DNA of 64,000 nucleotides from Sorangium cellulosum. GTDB lineage: Bacteria; Myxococcota_A; Polyangia; Polyangiales; Polyangiaceae. Location: NCBI RefSeq assembly GCF_002950945.1, contig NZ_CP012673.1, positions 1,488,001-1,552,000 on the forward strand, read 5' to 3'. Position numbers and translations under genes: made by a program. Below, one piece after another: positions 45,485-53,605 of the stretch (positions are counted from its first letter, which is position 1; each line of letters starts with the position of its first letter). A model generated the notes under the pieces. That model saw only the letters and a program-made list of their open reading frames with translations. It made no database searches and was not told the origin of the DNA.

Positions 45485-46312
45485 ATGAGCAGCACCTGGG
45501 ATCGAGCGGCATTCTCGGCTTACCGCACAGAGCTCGCGAACTACGCCACCCTGAGCCCGGAGGCCGAGCGGGAGCTCGCGCTCCGCTGGCGCGCTGGCGA
45601 CCGGGACGCGGGCCGGCGCCTCATCGAGGCGTGCTTGCCCTTCGTCATGACGATCGCGCTCGAGTACCGCCGGTGGGGGCTGCCGATGGAGGACATCGTG
45701 CAGGAGGGGAACATCGGCCTCCTCAAGGCGGCGGAGCGCTTCGACCCGGACCGCGGCTGCCGCCTCGCCACTTACGCGGCCTACTGGATCCGGGCGGAGA
45801 TCCGCGAGCACGTGGCGCGGGGGTACCGGATCGTGCGCCTCGGCTCGTCGAAGAGCGAGCGCCGCGCGCTGCGCATCTACCGGAAGACGCACGAGAAGGA
45901 CCCGGCGGTGCTCGCCGAGCTGAGCGGCCTCTCGGAGGAGCGCGCCGCCGAGCTGCTCCCGCTGCTCATGGCGCGCGACGTCAGCCTGGAGCGGCCCCCG
46001 GCCGAGGACGGCGTGGCGCCGCTCGACCGGATCGCGTCGAGCTCCTCGACGCCCGAGGAGGAGACCTGCGCCGCCGACGAGCGCGCGCAGCTCTCGCGCG
46101 CGCTGCTCCAGGTCGTGAGCGAGCTGTCGCCGCGCGAGCGCAGCATCGTGAACCAGCGCTGGCTCACGGACAGCCCCGTGACGCTCGAGCAGCTCGGCGC
46201 CGACTTCGGCGTCAGCAAGGAGCGCGTGCGGCAGATCGAGGAGCGCGCGAAGAAGCGGATGCGCGAGCGCATCGAGGAGATCACCCGCGAGCCGCTGGCA
46301 AAGAGCGCTTGA
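45485..46312 (+). CDS. RNA polymerase sigma factor, RpoH-like
   Basis: 275 residues from the ATG at 45485 with GGAGAG seven bases upstream. Region 2 is clear (ACLPFVMTIALEYRRWGLPMEDIVQEGNIGLLKAAERFDPDRGCRLATYAAYWIRAEI), written here only to show regions 2.1-2.4: key parts are DIVQEGNIGLLKAA and FATYA-like LATYAAYWIRAEI. Region 4 has ERSIVNQRWLTDSPVTLEQLG and SKERVRQIEERAKKRMRE. Length and order fit sigma-32/group 3 factors controlling heat-shock genes. The RpoH box between regions 2 and 3 is only weakly recognisable, so the exact paralog is uncertain. Confidence 0.88.
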   Translation: MSSTWDRAAFSAYRTELANYATLSPEAERELALRWRAGDRDAGRRLIEACLPFVMTIALEYRRWGLPMEDIVQEGNIGLLKAAERFDPDRGCRLATYAAYWIRAEIREHVARGYRIVRLGSSKSERRALRIYRKTHEKDPAVLAELSGLSEERAAELLPLLMARDVSLERPPAEDGVAPLDRIASSSSTPEEETCAADERAQLSRALLQVVSELSPRERSIVNQRWLTDSPVTLEQLGADFGVSKERVRQIEERAKKRMRERIEEITREPLAKSA

Positions 46313-46336
46313 GGCGGCGCGCTCCGCGTGCGGGCC

Positions 46337-46360
46337 GCCGCCGCGCCTCGCCGCGGCGGC
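46337..46360. terminator. Hairpin between the sigma gene and a convergent hydrolase
   Basis: GCCGCCGCG (46337-46345) pairs with CGCGGCGGC (46352-46360) around a six-base loop in the 50-bp convergent gap. There is no T-run. A bidirectional terminator is likely. Confidence 0.55.
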
Positions 46361-46362
46361 GC

Positions 46363-47196
46363 TCAGATCTCGATGACCGTGCCTTCGCGCGCCGCGATCG
46401 TGTTCGGGAAGAGCTCGCGGGCGCGCATCTCTTTCTCGCGCACCATCGCGTCGGTCTGGTTGGGATCGTGGTGGTGCAGGACGAGCTGCTTGGCGCCAGC
46501 CGCCTTCGCGAGCTCGCAACCCGCGACGAACGTCGCGTGCCCCCAGCCCGTCTTCGGACCGCCGCCCACCTCGCCCGCGTACTCTTCCGGCGTGTACATG
46601 GCGTCGAAGATCAGCACGTCGGCGCCCATCGCGAGCTTCTTCAGCTTCGGATCCACGATCGCGTAGTGCTCGGAGTCGGTGATGTACACGACCACCTTGC
46701 CCTCGTGCTCGACGCGGTACGCGTACACGCCGTTCGGGTGGTTGCCCCGGGCGTTGGTCACGCGCACGTCGTCGTTCGGGCCGATCGTGACCACCTCGCC
46801 CTCGTAGAGATCGCGGAAGGTCATCGCCGCGCCCATCTCGGTGAGGTGCACGGGGAAGCTCGGGTAGTCCATCTGCCCGGCGAGCGTCTCCTCGAGCGTC
46901 CGGGAGACGTTCAGGCCGCCGTAGAGATGGATCTTGTTCCCGCGCACGAACGCGGGCGTGAAGAACGGAAAGCCCTGGATGTGATCCCAGTGCACGTGAC
47001 TGAAGAACATCCAGGCTTCGAAGGGCATCTCCTTGACCAGATCTTGGCCGAGGAGACGGAGCCCCGTCCCGCCGTCGAGGATGACCAGCGTCTCTCCAGC
47101 ACGGACCTCGTAGCAGCTCGTGTTGCCGCCCACCTCGACCGTGCCTGCACCGGGCGTGGGGATGCTTCCGCGAACCCCCCACATCTTGATCCGCAT
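46363..47196 (-). CDS. Metallo-beta-lactamase-fold hydrolase
   Basis: 277 residues from the ATG at 47196 (MRIKMWGVRGSIPTPG), chosen over one 33 bases upstream because GAGG sits just before it. Zinc ligands: HVHWDH (67-72), an Asp in YITDSEH, and HHHDPNQ near the C-terminus. The N-terminal WGVRGSIPTPG and DGGTGLRLLG are typical of a phosphodiesterase/CpdA-like or PhnP-like MBL subgroup found fused to or near signalling domains. The substrate cannot be named. Monocistronic, convergent with the sigma gene. Confidence 0.88.
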   Translation of the reverse strand: MRIKMWGVRGSIPTPGAGTVEVGGNTSCYEVRAGETLVILDGGTGLRLLGQDLVKEMPFEAWMFFSHVHWDHIQGFPFFTPAFVRGNKIHLYGGLNVSRTLEETLAGQMDYPSFPVHLTEMGAAMTFRDLYEGEVVTIGPNDDVRVTNARGNHPNGVYAYRVEHEGKVVVYITDSEHYAIVDPKLKKLAMGADVLIFDAMYTPEEYAGEVGGGPKTGWGHATFVAGCELAKAAGAKQLVLHHHDPNQTDAMVREKEMRARELFPNTIAAREGTVIEI

Positions 47197-47559
47197 CCTG
47201 CCTCGCTCGCTGAACCCCGCCCGTTTCAAGGTAGAGCTATTAGATTCCGAGCGCGGGCAGCGTCAAGCTGCCAGGTGCACCGGGCGCAAGGAAGGTCGCA
47301 GGCATGGCGCCCTGGCCGGGGGTGCAGGGCCACGGCGCCGATGTAGTTGCGGGCCGCGCGGCGCGCCGCGGGGGTGCGGGAGGGCCCCGGGCGCACCCCC
47401 TCTTCTGGCACGTCCGCTTGCACGCCGGCGCCGCGGTGTGCAGGGGGCAAGGCCGTGTCGGAGGGCCGGAGGCGCGACTCCGGGGGCCGGGGGCGCGGAT
47501 CCAGGCCGGCGGCGCGGCAGAGGGGCGGAGGCCGCGGCCGATGGGGTATGGTCGGGCGC
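47197..47559. other. Intergenic region, no supported gene
   Basis: This 363-bp divergent spacer is GC-rich except for a short A+T-rich stretch at about 47225-47250 beside the hydrolase start, where its promoter probably lies. No repeat, RNA gene or convincing small ORF was seen. Confidence 0.5.
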
Positions 47560-48105
47560 ATGCCGCTCCACGCGGACGCCATCGTCGTCCTCGGCTGCAG
47601 GGTGCTCTCGTCCGGGCGCCCGGGGGCTCCCGGCGCGCGCCGCGCGGCGACCGCGGCGCGCGCCTACCGCGAGGGGGTCGCGCCCTGGGTGATCGCCAGC
47701 GGCGGGCGCCGCTGGGGCGCGCAGATCGAGGCGCGTGTGCTCGCCGCCGAGCTGCAGCGCGCCGGCGTCCCCGCGGCCGCGATCGTGCTGGACCTCTGGT
47801 CGCTGACCACACACGAGAACGCGATCTTCAGCGCGGCGCTCCTCGGCCGCATGGGGGCGCGGCGGGCGGCGATCGTCACCTGCCCGTGGCACATGCCGCG
47901 GGCGCTCCGGAATTTCCATGCGCTCGGGATCGACGCGTGCGGGCTGCCGACGCCCCATGGCGGCGACGTGCCGGTTGCGCGCGCGTGGCAGCGCGGGCAC
48001 GAGGTGATCTCGACCTGGCTCGACGCGCGCGCGCTGCGCCGCCGGCGGATCCTCAGCGAGAGCGCCGCGTGGCAGCTCAGGATCGCGCGGCAGGGTGAAC
48101 CGTGA
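47560..48105 (+). CDS. DUF218 (YdcF-like) protein
   Basis: 181 residues from the ATG at 47560 (MPLHADAIVVLGC); an in-frame ATG four codons earlier is possible. DUF218 features: AIVVLGC at the start, a SGG turn, LTTHENAIFSA and TCPWHMPRALRNF. Family members such as YdcF, SanA and ElyC are linked to envelope integrity and lipid-carrier metabolism, but the biochemical role is unsettled. It lacks the membrane helices of the paralog at 51786. The next gene begins inside its stop (GTGA). Confidence 0.82.
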   Translation: MPLHADAIVVLGCRVLSSGRPGAPGARRAATAARAYREGVAPWVIASGGRRWGAQIEARVLAAELQRAGVPAAAIVLDLWSLTTHENAIFSAALLGRMGARRAAIVTCPWHMPRALRNFHALGIDACGLPTPHGGDVPVARAWQRGHEVISTWLDARALRRRRILSESAAWQLRIARQGEP

Positions 48106-50561
48106 TCATGCCGATGAGGCGCATCCCTTCTCTCCTCGCTCTCCCCCTGTCGCTCGCCGTCTGCGCGGCGCCGCCGGCGCCCGGCCCCGCCCCCGACGCG
48201 GGGAGCTCCGCGCCGGCCAGCGCCGGCGCCGACGCGCGGGATCGCCTCGGCGCGCTGCTCGCTGCCGAGCAGCGCCGCGCCGCGCTCGAGGTGAGCCCCG
48301 CGGATCAGCAGAGCCGCGACGTCGGCGTGCGGCGCGCGGCCGCGCGGGCGCTCGCGCGCATCGGCGGCGACGCGGCGCGGCCCGGGCTCGCGCGGGCGCT
48401 CGCCGACGAGGACGAGGAGGTGGTCGCGTGGGCCGCGTACGGGCTCGGGTTCTGGTGCAAGGAGCACGAAGGCGAGGCGGTCTCGGCGCTCGTCGCGCGC
48501 GCCCTCGCCCGCGACGCCGGCCCGGGCGCGCCGCGCGCCGGCGCGGCTGCGGACGCCGGCGCGGCTGCGGACGCCGGCGCCGCCGCGGCGGACGCGGGCG
48601 GCGCGCCGGCAGCGAGCGGCGGCGGCGCGGCCGCGGACGCCGGCGGCGCGCCGAGGCTCGACGCGGCGGGCGCGATCGCCCGCGCGATCGGGCGGTGCGG
48701 CGCGGAGGCGTCGGAGCCGACGCTGGTCGCGTGGCTCGAGGGGCCGCGCGAGCGCGCGATCCACGCGGCGTACGCGCTCGGCGATCTCGCGGCGATCAAG
48801 CTCAAGCTGCGCGAGGAGACGCTCGTCGCGCTCCTCAACCTCGCCGCGGGCAGCGCGGCCAGCCCGCCGGTCCCGGAGGCGCTCTACCCGATCGGCCGGC
48901 TCGAGCACGTCCCGCTCACGGTCATCCCGCGGATCCGCGACGTCGCGGCCGCGCGGCTCGCCGAGGCGGGCGACGCGCGGCTCTTCGCGGTGCGCGCGCT
49001 CGGCCGGGCAGGGGAGGCGGCGGTCCCCGAGCTCGCGCGCGTGCTCGCCACGAAGGGCGTGTTCACCGCCGGCGAGCGCGCCGAGGCCGCGCGCGCGCTG
49101 AAGCGGCTCGGGGCGCCCGGGCAGCGCGCGCTCGCGGACGCCCTCGCGGGGCTCGTCCCGAGCGCGGACCCCATCGCCCTCACCGGCCTCGTGAGCGAGG
49201 ACCTCGGCGCGCTGCTCACCGTGCTCGACGCGCTCGCCGCGCGCGACGCGCTCGCCGCCGCGCGCAAGCCGCTCCGCGATCTCGCCGCCCTGCCGCCGCC
49301 GCCGGGCGCGCCGGCCGCGGTCCTCCGGCGCGTGTCGCAGCTCCGCTGCGCCGCGGCCAAGCTCCTCGCGGGCGTGAACTACCGCGAGCCGCTGCTCGTC
49401 GGCTGCGACGTCACGGCGCCGGCCGACGCCGAGGGCAAGCCCGGCGCCGCCGCGCCGGTGCGCGGGTCGATCGGCGCCCGGGCCGCCGTCGAGGTGATCG
49501 GCCGCGCGGCGATCGAGGGCGCCCGGCTCGCCGCGTTCCGCGCCTACGCGGAGGGGGGCGACCTGCGCGCGCGGGAGGCGGCGATCGCGCTCCTCGCCGC
49601 GCACGAGGAGGTCGCCGGCGCGCCCGACCTGCTCGCGAAGGCGCTCGCCGCGGAGGAGCCGGGCCTCGTCGCCGCCGCGGCGGAGGTCATCGCGCGCCAG
49701 CCCCAGCGCGCCTCGGAGGACCCGACGAAGCCCAAGGGGAAGCGCAAGCGGAGGCGCGACGGGAAGGACGCGCCCGCCGCGGTCACGTCGCCCGCGATCG
49801 AGGGCGCGCTGCTCGCGCTGCTCGACCGGCCCGGCGTGCGCGACGACCCGGAGCTCATCGACGCGGTCATCGACGCGGTGGGCGCGCTTGCGCTGAGGCC
49901 GGCCGAGGCGCGCCTCGAGGCGCTCTGCGGATCGAGCTACCCCACGACGCGGGCGCGCGCGGGCACGGCGCTCGGCGTGCTGCGGGGCCGCAAGGTCGCG
50001 TGTGACGGCGGGCCGGCGGGCGACGCGGGGGCTCTGGGCGCGGCGGGCAGAGCGCCGGCCGCGCCCCCTGCCGGCGATCTGCCCGCCGAGGTCGCGGCGC
50101 TCGCGCGCGCGCCGGCCGTGCTGACGTTCGACACGGACGCAGGCGAGCTGACGATGACGCTCGATCCCGCACTCGCGCCGGTCGCGGTGACCCGCTTCGT
50201 CGATCTCGCGCGCTCGGGTTATTACGACGGCAAGATCGTCCACCGCGTCGTGCCCGGCTTCGTCACGCAGTTCGGCGCGCCGTTCGGCGACGGCGCCGGA
50301 GGTCCGCCGGGCAGGCCGGCGCTCCGCTGCGAGACGTCGCCGGTCCCGTTCGAGGCGCTCCGCGTGGGCGTCGCCCTCGCCGGCCGCGACACCGGGTCGA
50401 GCCAGCTCTTCGTCATGCACGCGCGCGCGCCGCACCTCGACGGCCAGTACGCGGCTGTCGGCGTCGCTGCTGGACCGTGGGCTGCGCTCGCGGACGGGGA
50501 TGTCATCCGGAGCGTGAAGGTCCGGGACGGAGCGCGCGCCGAGGAGGAAACGCGGCGCTGA
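48102..50561 (+). CDS. HEAT-repeat / cyclophilin-type peptidyl-prolyl isomerase fusion, exported
   Basis: 819 residues from the GTG at 48102 overlapping the previous stop; ATGs at 48108 and 48114 also fit. The N-terminus MRRIPSLLALPLSLAVC is a likely lipoprotein signal. Residues about 65-640 are HEAT-like repeats (VGVRRAAARALARIGG, EVVAWAAYGLGFW) with an Ala/Gly/Asp low-complexity insert near 145-185. The C-terminal 150 residues are a cyclophilin: FDTDAGELTMTLDPALAPVAVTRFVDL, VHRVVPGFVTQFG, and GSSQLFVMHARAPHLDGQYA. Catalytic Arg and Gln/Phe positions appear kept. It probably assists folding of envelope proteins. Confidence 0.88.
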   Translation: MIMPMRRIPSLLALPLSLAVCAAPPAPGPAPDAGSSAPASAGADARDRLGALLAAEQRRAALEVSPADQQSRDVGVRRAAARALARIGGDAARPGLARALADEDEEVVAWAAYGLGFWCKEHEGEAVSALVARALARDAGPGAPRAGAAADAGAAADAGAAAADAGGAPAASGGGAAADAGGAPRLDAAGAIARAIGRCGAEASEPTLVAWLEGPRERAIHAAYALGDLAAIKLKLREETLVALLNLAAGSAASPPVPEALYPIGRLEHVPLTVIPRIRDVAAARLAEAGDARLFAVRALGRAGEAAVPELARVLATKGVFTAGERAEAARALKRLGAPGQRALADALAGLVPSADPIALTGLVSEDLGALLTVLDALAARDALAAARKPLRDLAALPPPPGAPAAVLRRVSQLRCAAAKLLAGVNYREPLLVGCDVTAPADAEGKPGAAAPVRGSIGARAAVEVIGRAAIEGARLAAFRAYAEGGDLRAREAAIALLAAHEEVAGAPDLLAKALAAEEPGLVAAAAEVIARQPQRASEDPTKPKGKRKRRRDGKDAPAAVTSPAIEGALLALLDRPGVRDDPELIDAVIDAVGALALRPAEARLEALCGSSYPTTRARAGTALGVLRGRKVACDGGPAGDAGALGAAGRAPAAPPAGDLPAEVAALARAPAVLTFDTDAGELTMTLDPALAPVAVTRFVDLARSGYYDGKIVHRVVPGFVTQFGAPFGDGAGGPPGRPALRCETSPVPFEALRVGVALAGRDTGSSQLFVMHARAPHLDGQYAAVGVAAGPWAALADGDVIRSVKVRDGARAEEETRR

Positions 50562-50567
50562 GGGCGG

Positions 50568-50597
50568 TTGACAACCGCCCCCCACCGGCGCTTTACG
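50568..50597 (+). promoter_or_regulatory. Promoter of the glycosyltransferase gene
   Basis: TTGACA (50568-50573), an 18-bp spacer and TTTACG (50592-50597) would start transcription near 50604, exactly at the GTG chosen as the start. This suggests a leaderless mRNA. The -10 is weak, so confidence is moderate. Confidence 0.5.
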
Positions 50598-50603
50598 TGT
50601 AGC

Positions 50604-51725
50604 GTGGTCATTGCCTCCTTTCTGGCCGTCGCGCTGCTCGTGTACACCTACTTCGGGTACCCGGTCGTCATCGGCGTGCTGGCGCGCCTCTGGCCGGCGC
50701 AGCGGAAGGAGGACCCGGGTTACCTCCCCACCGTGACGGCGTGTATCCCCGTCTACAACGCCGCGTCGTACCTCCCGGCCAAGATCGAGAGCCTCTTCGC
50801 GCTCGACTACCCCAAAGACAAGCTGGAGGTGCTGCTCTACTCCGACGGATCGACCGACGACACGGTGAGCGTGGCGCGCCAGCTGGCCGAGCGCGATCCG
50901 CGGGTGAAGGTGATCGTCAGCGAGGCGCGCCGCGGCAAGCCGATCGGCGTGAACACGATGCTCGGGGTCGCGACGGGCGAGGTGCTGCTGATGACGGACG
51001 TCCGCCAGCCCATCGTGCCCGGGGCGCTGCGCGCGCTCATGCGCCTGCTCGCCGATCCCGGCGCGGGCTGCGTCTCCGGCAACCTGGTCCTCAAGGGCTC
51101 GGCGGGCTCGGGCGCCTACTGGCGTTACGAGAACTGGATCCGGCTCCAGGAGGGGCGGTTCCGGAGCATGGTGGGGGTGACGGGCCCGATCTACGCGATC
51201 CGCCGCGCCGACATGAGCCCGCTGCCGGAGGGCGTGATCCTCGACGACATGTGGGTGCCGATGCGGCTCCGCCTCGCGGGCCGCGCGATCCTCTTCGCGG
51301 CGGACGCGATCGCGTACGACGACGCCTTCGGCGACGAGCGCGAGTTCGGCCGCAAGGTGCGCACGCTGGCCGGCAACTACCAGCTCTTCTCGCTGCTCCC
51401 CGGGCTGCTCGTCCCGTTCAGGAACCCGTCCTGGTTCGAGACGTTCTCGCACAAGCTGCTCCGCCTCGTGTGCCCCTGGGCCCTCGCCGCGCTGCTGATC
51501 ACGTCGACCGTCGCGTGGCTCGGCGCCGAGGCCAGCGGGGATTCCTGGGCGCTCTACGCCGCGCGCGCGCTGTTCGGTGGGCAGGCGGCGTTCTACCTGC
51601 TCGCGCTGCTCGGGGGCGCCGCGGGCAAGCTCGGCACGCTCGCGCGCACGTTCGTGGTCCTCAACGCGGCGGCCGTGGTCGGCCTGTGGCGCTTCCTCCG
51701 CGGCTCGCAGAAGGTCACGTGGTAG
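50604..51725 (+). CDS. Membrane glycosyltransferase family 2
   Basis: 373 residues from the GTG at 50604; a TTG at 50568 is in frame but is better read as the promoter -35. One N-terminal transmembrane helix (FLAVALLVYTYFGYPVVIG), then the GT-A domain with TACIPVYNAASYLPAKI, the YSDGSTDDTVS nucleotide motif, a metal-binding region reading MTDVRQPI in place of the usual DAD, and a C-terminal acceptor motif near ILDDMWVPMRLR. Two or three helices close the protein. Such enzymes polymerise or transfer surface sugars. Its neighbours (DUF218 pair, chaperone) also point to the envelope. Confidence 0.88.
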   Translation: MVIASFLAVALLVYTYFGYPVVIGVLARLWPAQRKEDPGYLPTVTACIPVYNAASYLPAKIESLFALDYPKDKLEVLLYSDGSTDDTVSVARQLAERDPRVKVIVSEARRGKPIGVNTMLGVATGEVLLMTDVRQPIVPGALRALMRLLADPGAGCVSGNLVLKGSAGSGAYWRYENWIRLQEGRFRSMVGVTGPIYAIRRADMSPLPEGVILDDMWVPMRLRLAGRAILFAADAIAYDDAFGDEREFGRKVRTLAGNYQLFSLLPGLLVPFRNPSWFETFSHKLLRLVCPWALAALLITSTVAWLGAEASGDSWALYAARALFGGQAAFYLLALLGGAAGKLGTLARTFVVLNAAAVVGLWRFLRGSQKVTW

Positions 51726-51750
51726 CGCCGCGGCGACACGTTCGAGGCCG

Positions 51751-51775
51751 GGCCCCGCGGCGCGGGCTCGGGGCC
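51751..51775. terminator. Hairpin between convergent glycosyltransferase and DUF218 genes
   Basis: GGCCCCG (51751-51757) pairs with CGGGGCC (51769-51775) in a 60-bp convergent gap. No T-run is present. Confidence 0.45.
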
Positions 51776-51785
51776 GCCTGCGGGG

Positions 51786-52562
51786 TCACGGCTCCAGCAT
51801 GCCCACGAGCTCGTGCACGACGCGCTGCGATCGCCTGAGGGAGAGCGACGACGGGATCAGCCGTTCCAGTCCGTCGGGCGGCGCCGACAGGAACCTGACC
51901 GGCGCGGGGGTGACGGTGAGCCCTGCGCGCTCGAACATGCGGAGCGCGCGCGGCATGTGGAGCGCGCTCGTCACGACGACCGCGGCGTCGACCGGCAGCT
52001 CGCGCACCATCCGGGCGGAGTAGAGGGCGTTCTCGCGCGTGTCGCGCGACGCGGTCTCGAGGTGGATCTTGCTCCTGGGCACGCCCAGCTCGACGAGCAG
52101 GTCGGCCATGCCGGCGGCGAGCGCGGTGGGCTCCAGGACGGCGTCGCGCCCCGAGATGATGATGTGGCCGAAGCCGTGCTCGCGGTAGACGCGCACGGCG
52201 CCGAGGCAGCGCTCGAGGCCGGGTGCGGACAGCCGCTCCATGGCGGGCTCGCCGAACTCGTCGGCGTCGATCCCGGCGGTGAGGAGGATGAGCGCCCGCC
52301 GCTCGGGCGCGCTCCCTGCGAGGTCCGCGCGCAGATCCTTCGGCGGGGTGCTGTGCCACCGCACGAGCGAGGCCGAGACCCAGGGCATCGAGAGGAGCCA
52401 TAACGCGAGCCAGGCGCACCCGATGAGCGCGCGCCCGACCTTCGCGCGGCGCGAGAGGAACCCCGTCTCGCCGCTGGACAGCGCGAGGCCGAGGGCCACG
52501 GCCGCGAGGAGCAGGAAGAGGGGGTCGACGAGTCGGGCGATGGGCAGGGCGAGGCTCGCCAT
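51786..52562 (-). CDS. Membrane DUF218 (YdcF/ElyC-like) protein
   Basis: 258 residues. Two N-terminal transmembrane helices (PIARLVDPLFLLLAAVALGLAL and ALIGCAWLALWLLSMPWVSASLV), the ElyC/YdcF arrangement, then a DUF218 domain with ALILLTAGID, HIIISGRDAV, ETASRDTRENALYSA and TSALHMPRALRMFE. E. coli ElyC affects peptidoglycan and enterobacterial common antigen; the activity is not settled. It is a distant paralog of the soluble DUF218 protein at 47560, with the glycosyltransferase and the cyclophilin fusion between them. Confidence 0.87.
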   Translation of the reverse strand: MASLALPIARLVDPLFLLLAAVALGLALSSGETGFLSRRAKVGRALIGCAWLALWLLSMPWVSASLVRWHSTPPKDLRADLAGSAPERRALILLTAGIDADEFGEPAMERLSAPGLERCLGAVRVYREHGFGHIIISGRDAVLEPTALAAGMADLLVELGVPRSKIHLETASRDTRENALYSARMVRELPVDAAVVVTSALHMPRALRMFERAGLTVTPAPVRFLSAPPDGLERLIPSSLSLRRSQRVVHELVGMLEP

Positions 52563-52584
52563 GAGATGTGGTTGCGTGTCTATG

Positions 52585-53605
52585 CTGTCTCCGGTCGACG
52601 AGGCGAGCGAAAAAGAGGGGTCACCAGGGCGGGGCGGAGCCGATCGGGATCTCGCCCCGTCCGGCTCGTGTTCTGTTCAACGCGCGTCGGCGCGAGCGCG
52701 CGCGTGCGTGCGCTCGCCGGCGCCTGGCTGCGGCGGAGGCCAGGGCGAGCCCTGCGAGGGCAGCCGGGATCCAGCCATCGTGGCCGTCGCCGGGGGTCCG
52801 GCAGCCGCACCCGCCGCTGTCCCTTGAGCCGTCCACGGGGCCACCGCCGCCGGTCGCGCCTTCGCCGCCGCCGCCGCCGCCGCCGTTGCCGCCGCCGCCG
52901 GCGCTCCCGGCGGAGCCGCCGAGATCGATGGGCGCGTCCGCGCTCGCCACCAGGATGGGCGGGGCCTCGCCGGTCGCCTCGTAGATGGCCATGAGCTCTT
53001 CTCCCTTGCTGTCCGTGTGGTTCTCGGACCGGAGGAACTCGACGTATTCCTTGGTCATCGACTGGTAGTAGACGCGCGCCGAGAGCGTCTGGGCGCCGGA
53101 GGTGCCGGCCGGCACGGTGAGGGTGAAGGTCGCCTCGTCGTAGTGGCGGTATCCGCCGTTCCCGTCGCTGAAGTCGATCTCCGGCGTGGGCTGGGTGGTC
53201 CGCGACGGGACGAAGCCCTTCGGCGGGATGCGTGTGTCGGAGATGATCATGTCGTGGCGCGCGAGGTGCTCTTCCTTCTCGCCCTTGCCCGCCGCCGCGT
53301 CCCAGAGCCCGTGCACGGCGCGGTACTCGTGGGTGGGCGGATCGTGCTGGATCTCCCCGGTCTCCACGTCATAGCCGCCGAGCAGCGGCCGTTCGCTCCC
53401 GTCCTCGCCCACGAGGAACACGGCGATCCAGGCGCGCCGGCTCTCGGCGTACCCGGTCGGGAACTTGTGGCCGGTGAGGTTCTCGACCCGGACGGTGAGC
53501 TCGATCTGCTGTCCGGGGGCGGCTTCCTGGGGGGCGTCGACGAGCGTGACGGAGGCGGCCGACGCGAGGCTCTCCAGCGTGCGGTCGAGCGCGAGCTGGA
53601 AGGCG
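52585..53605. repeat. About 1-kb direct repeat, copy A
   Basis: Nearly identical to 54584-55604, starting at a shared CTGTCTCCGGTCGACGAGG just downstream of each cytochrome gene and covering the C-terminal half of each. Identity falls sharply at the left outer edge and toward the N-terminal halves. Small indels lie in the Gly-rich part, and there is a GTGC insertion in this copy at about 52704-52712. Confidence 0.85.
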
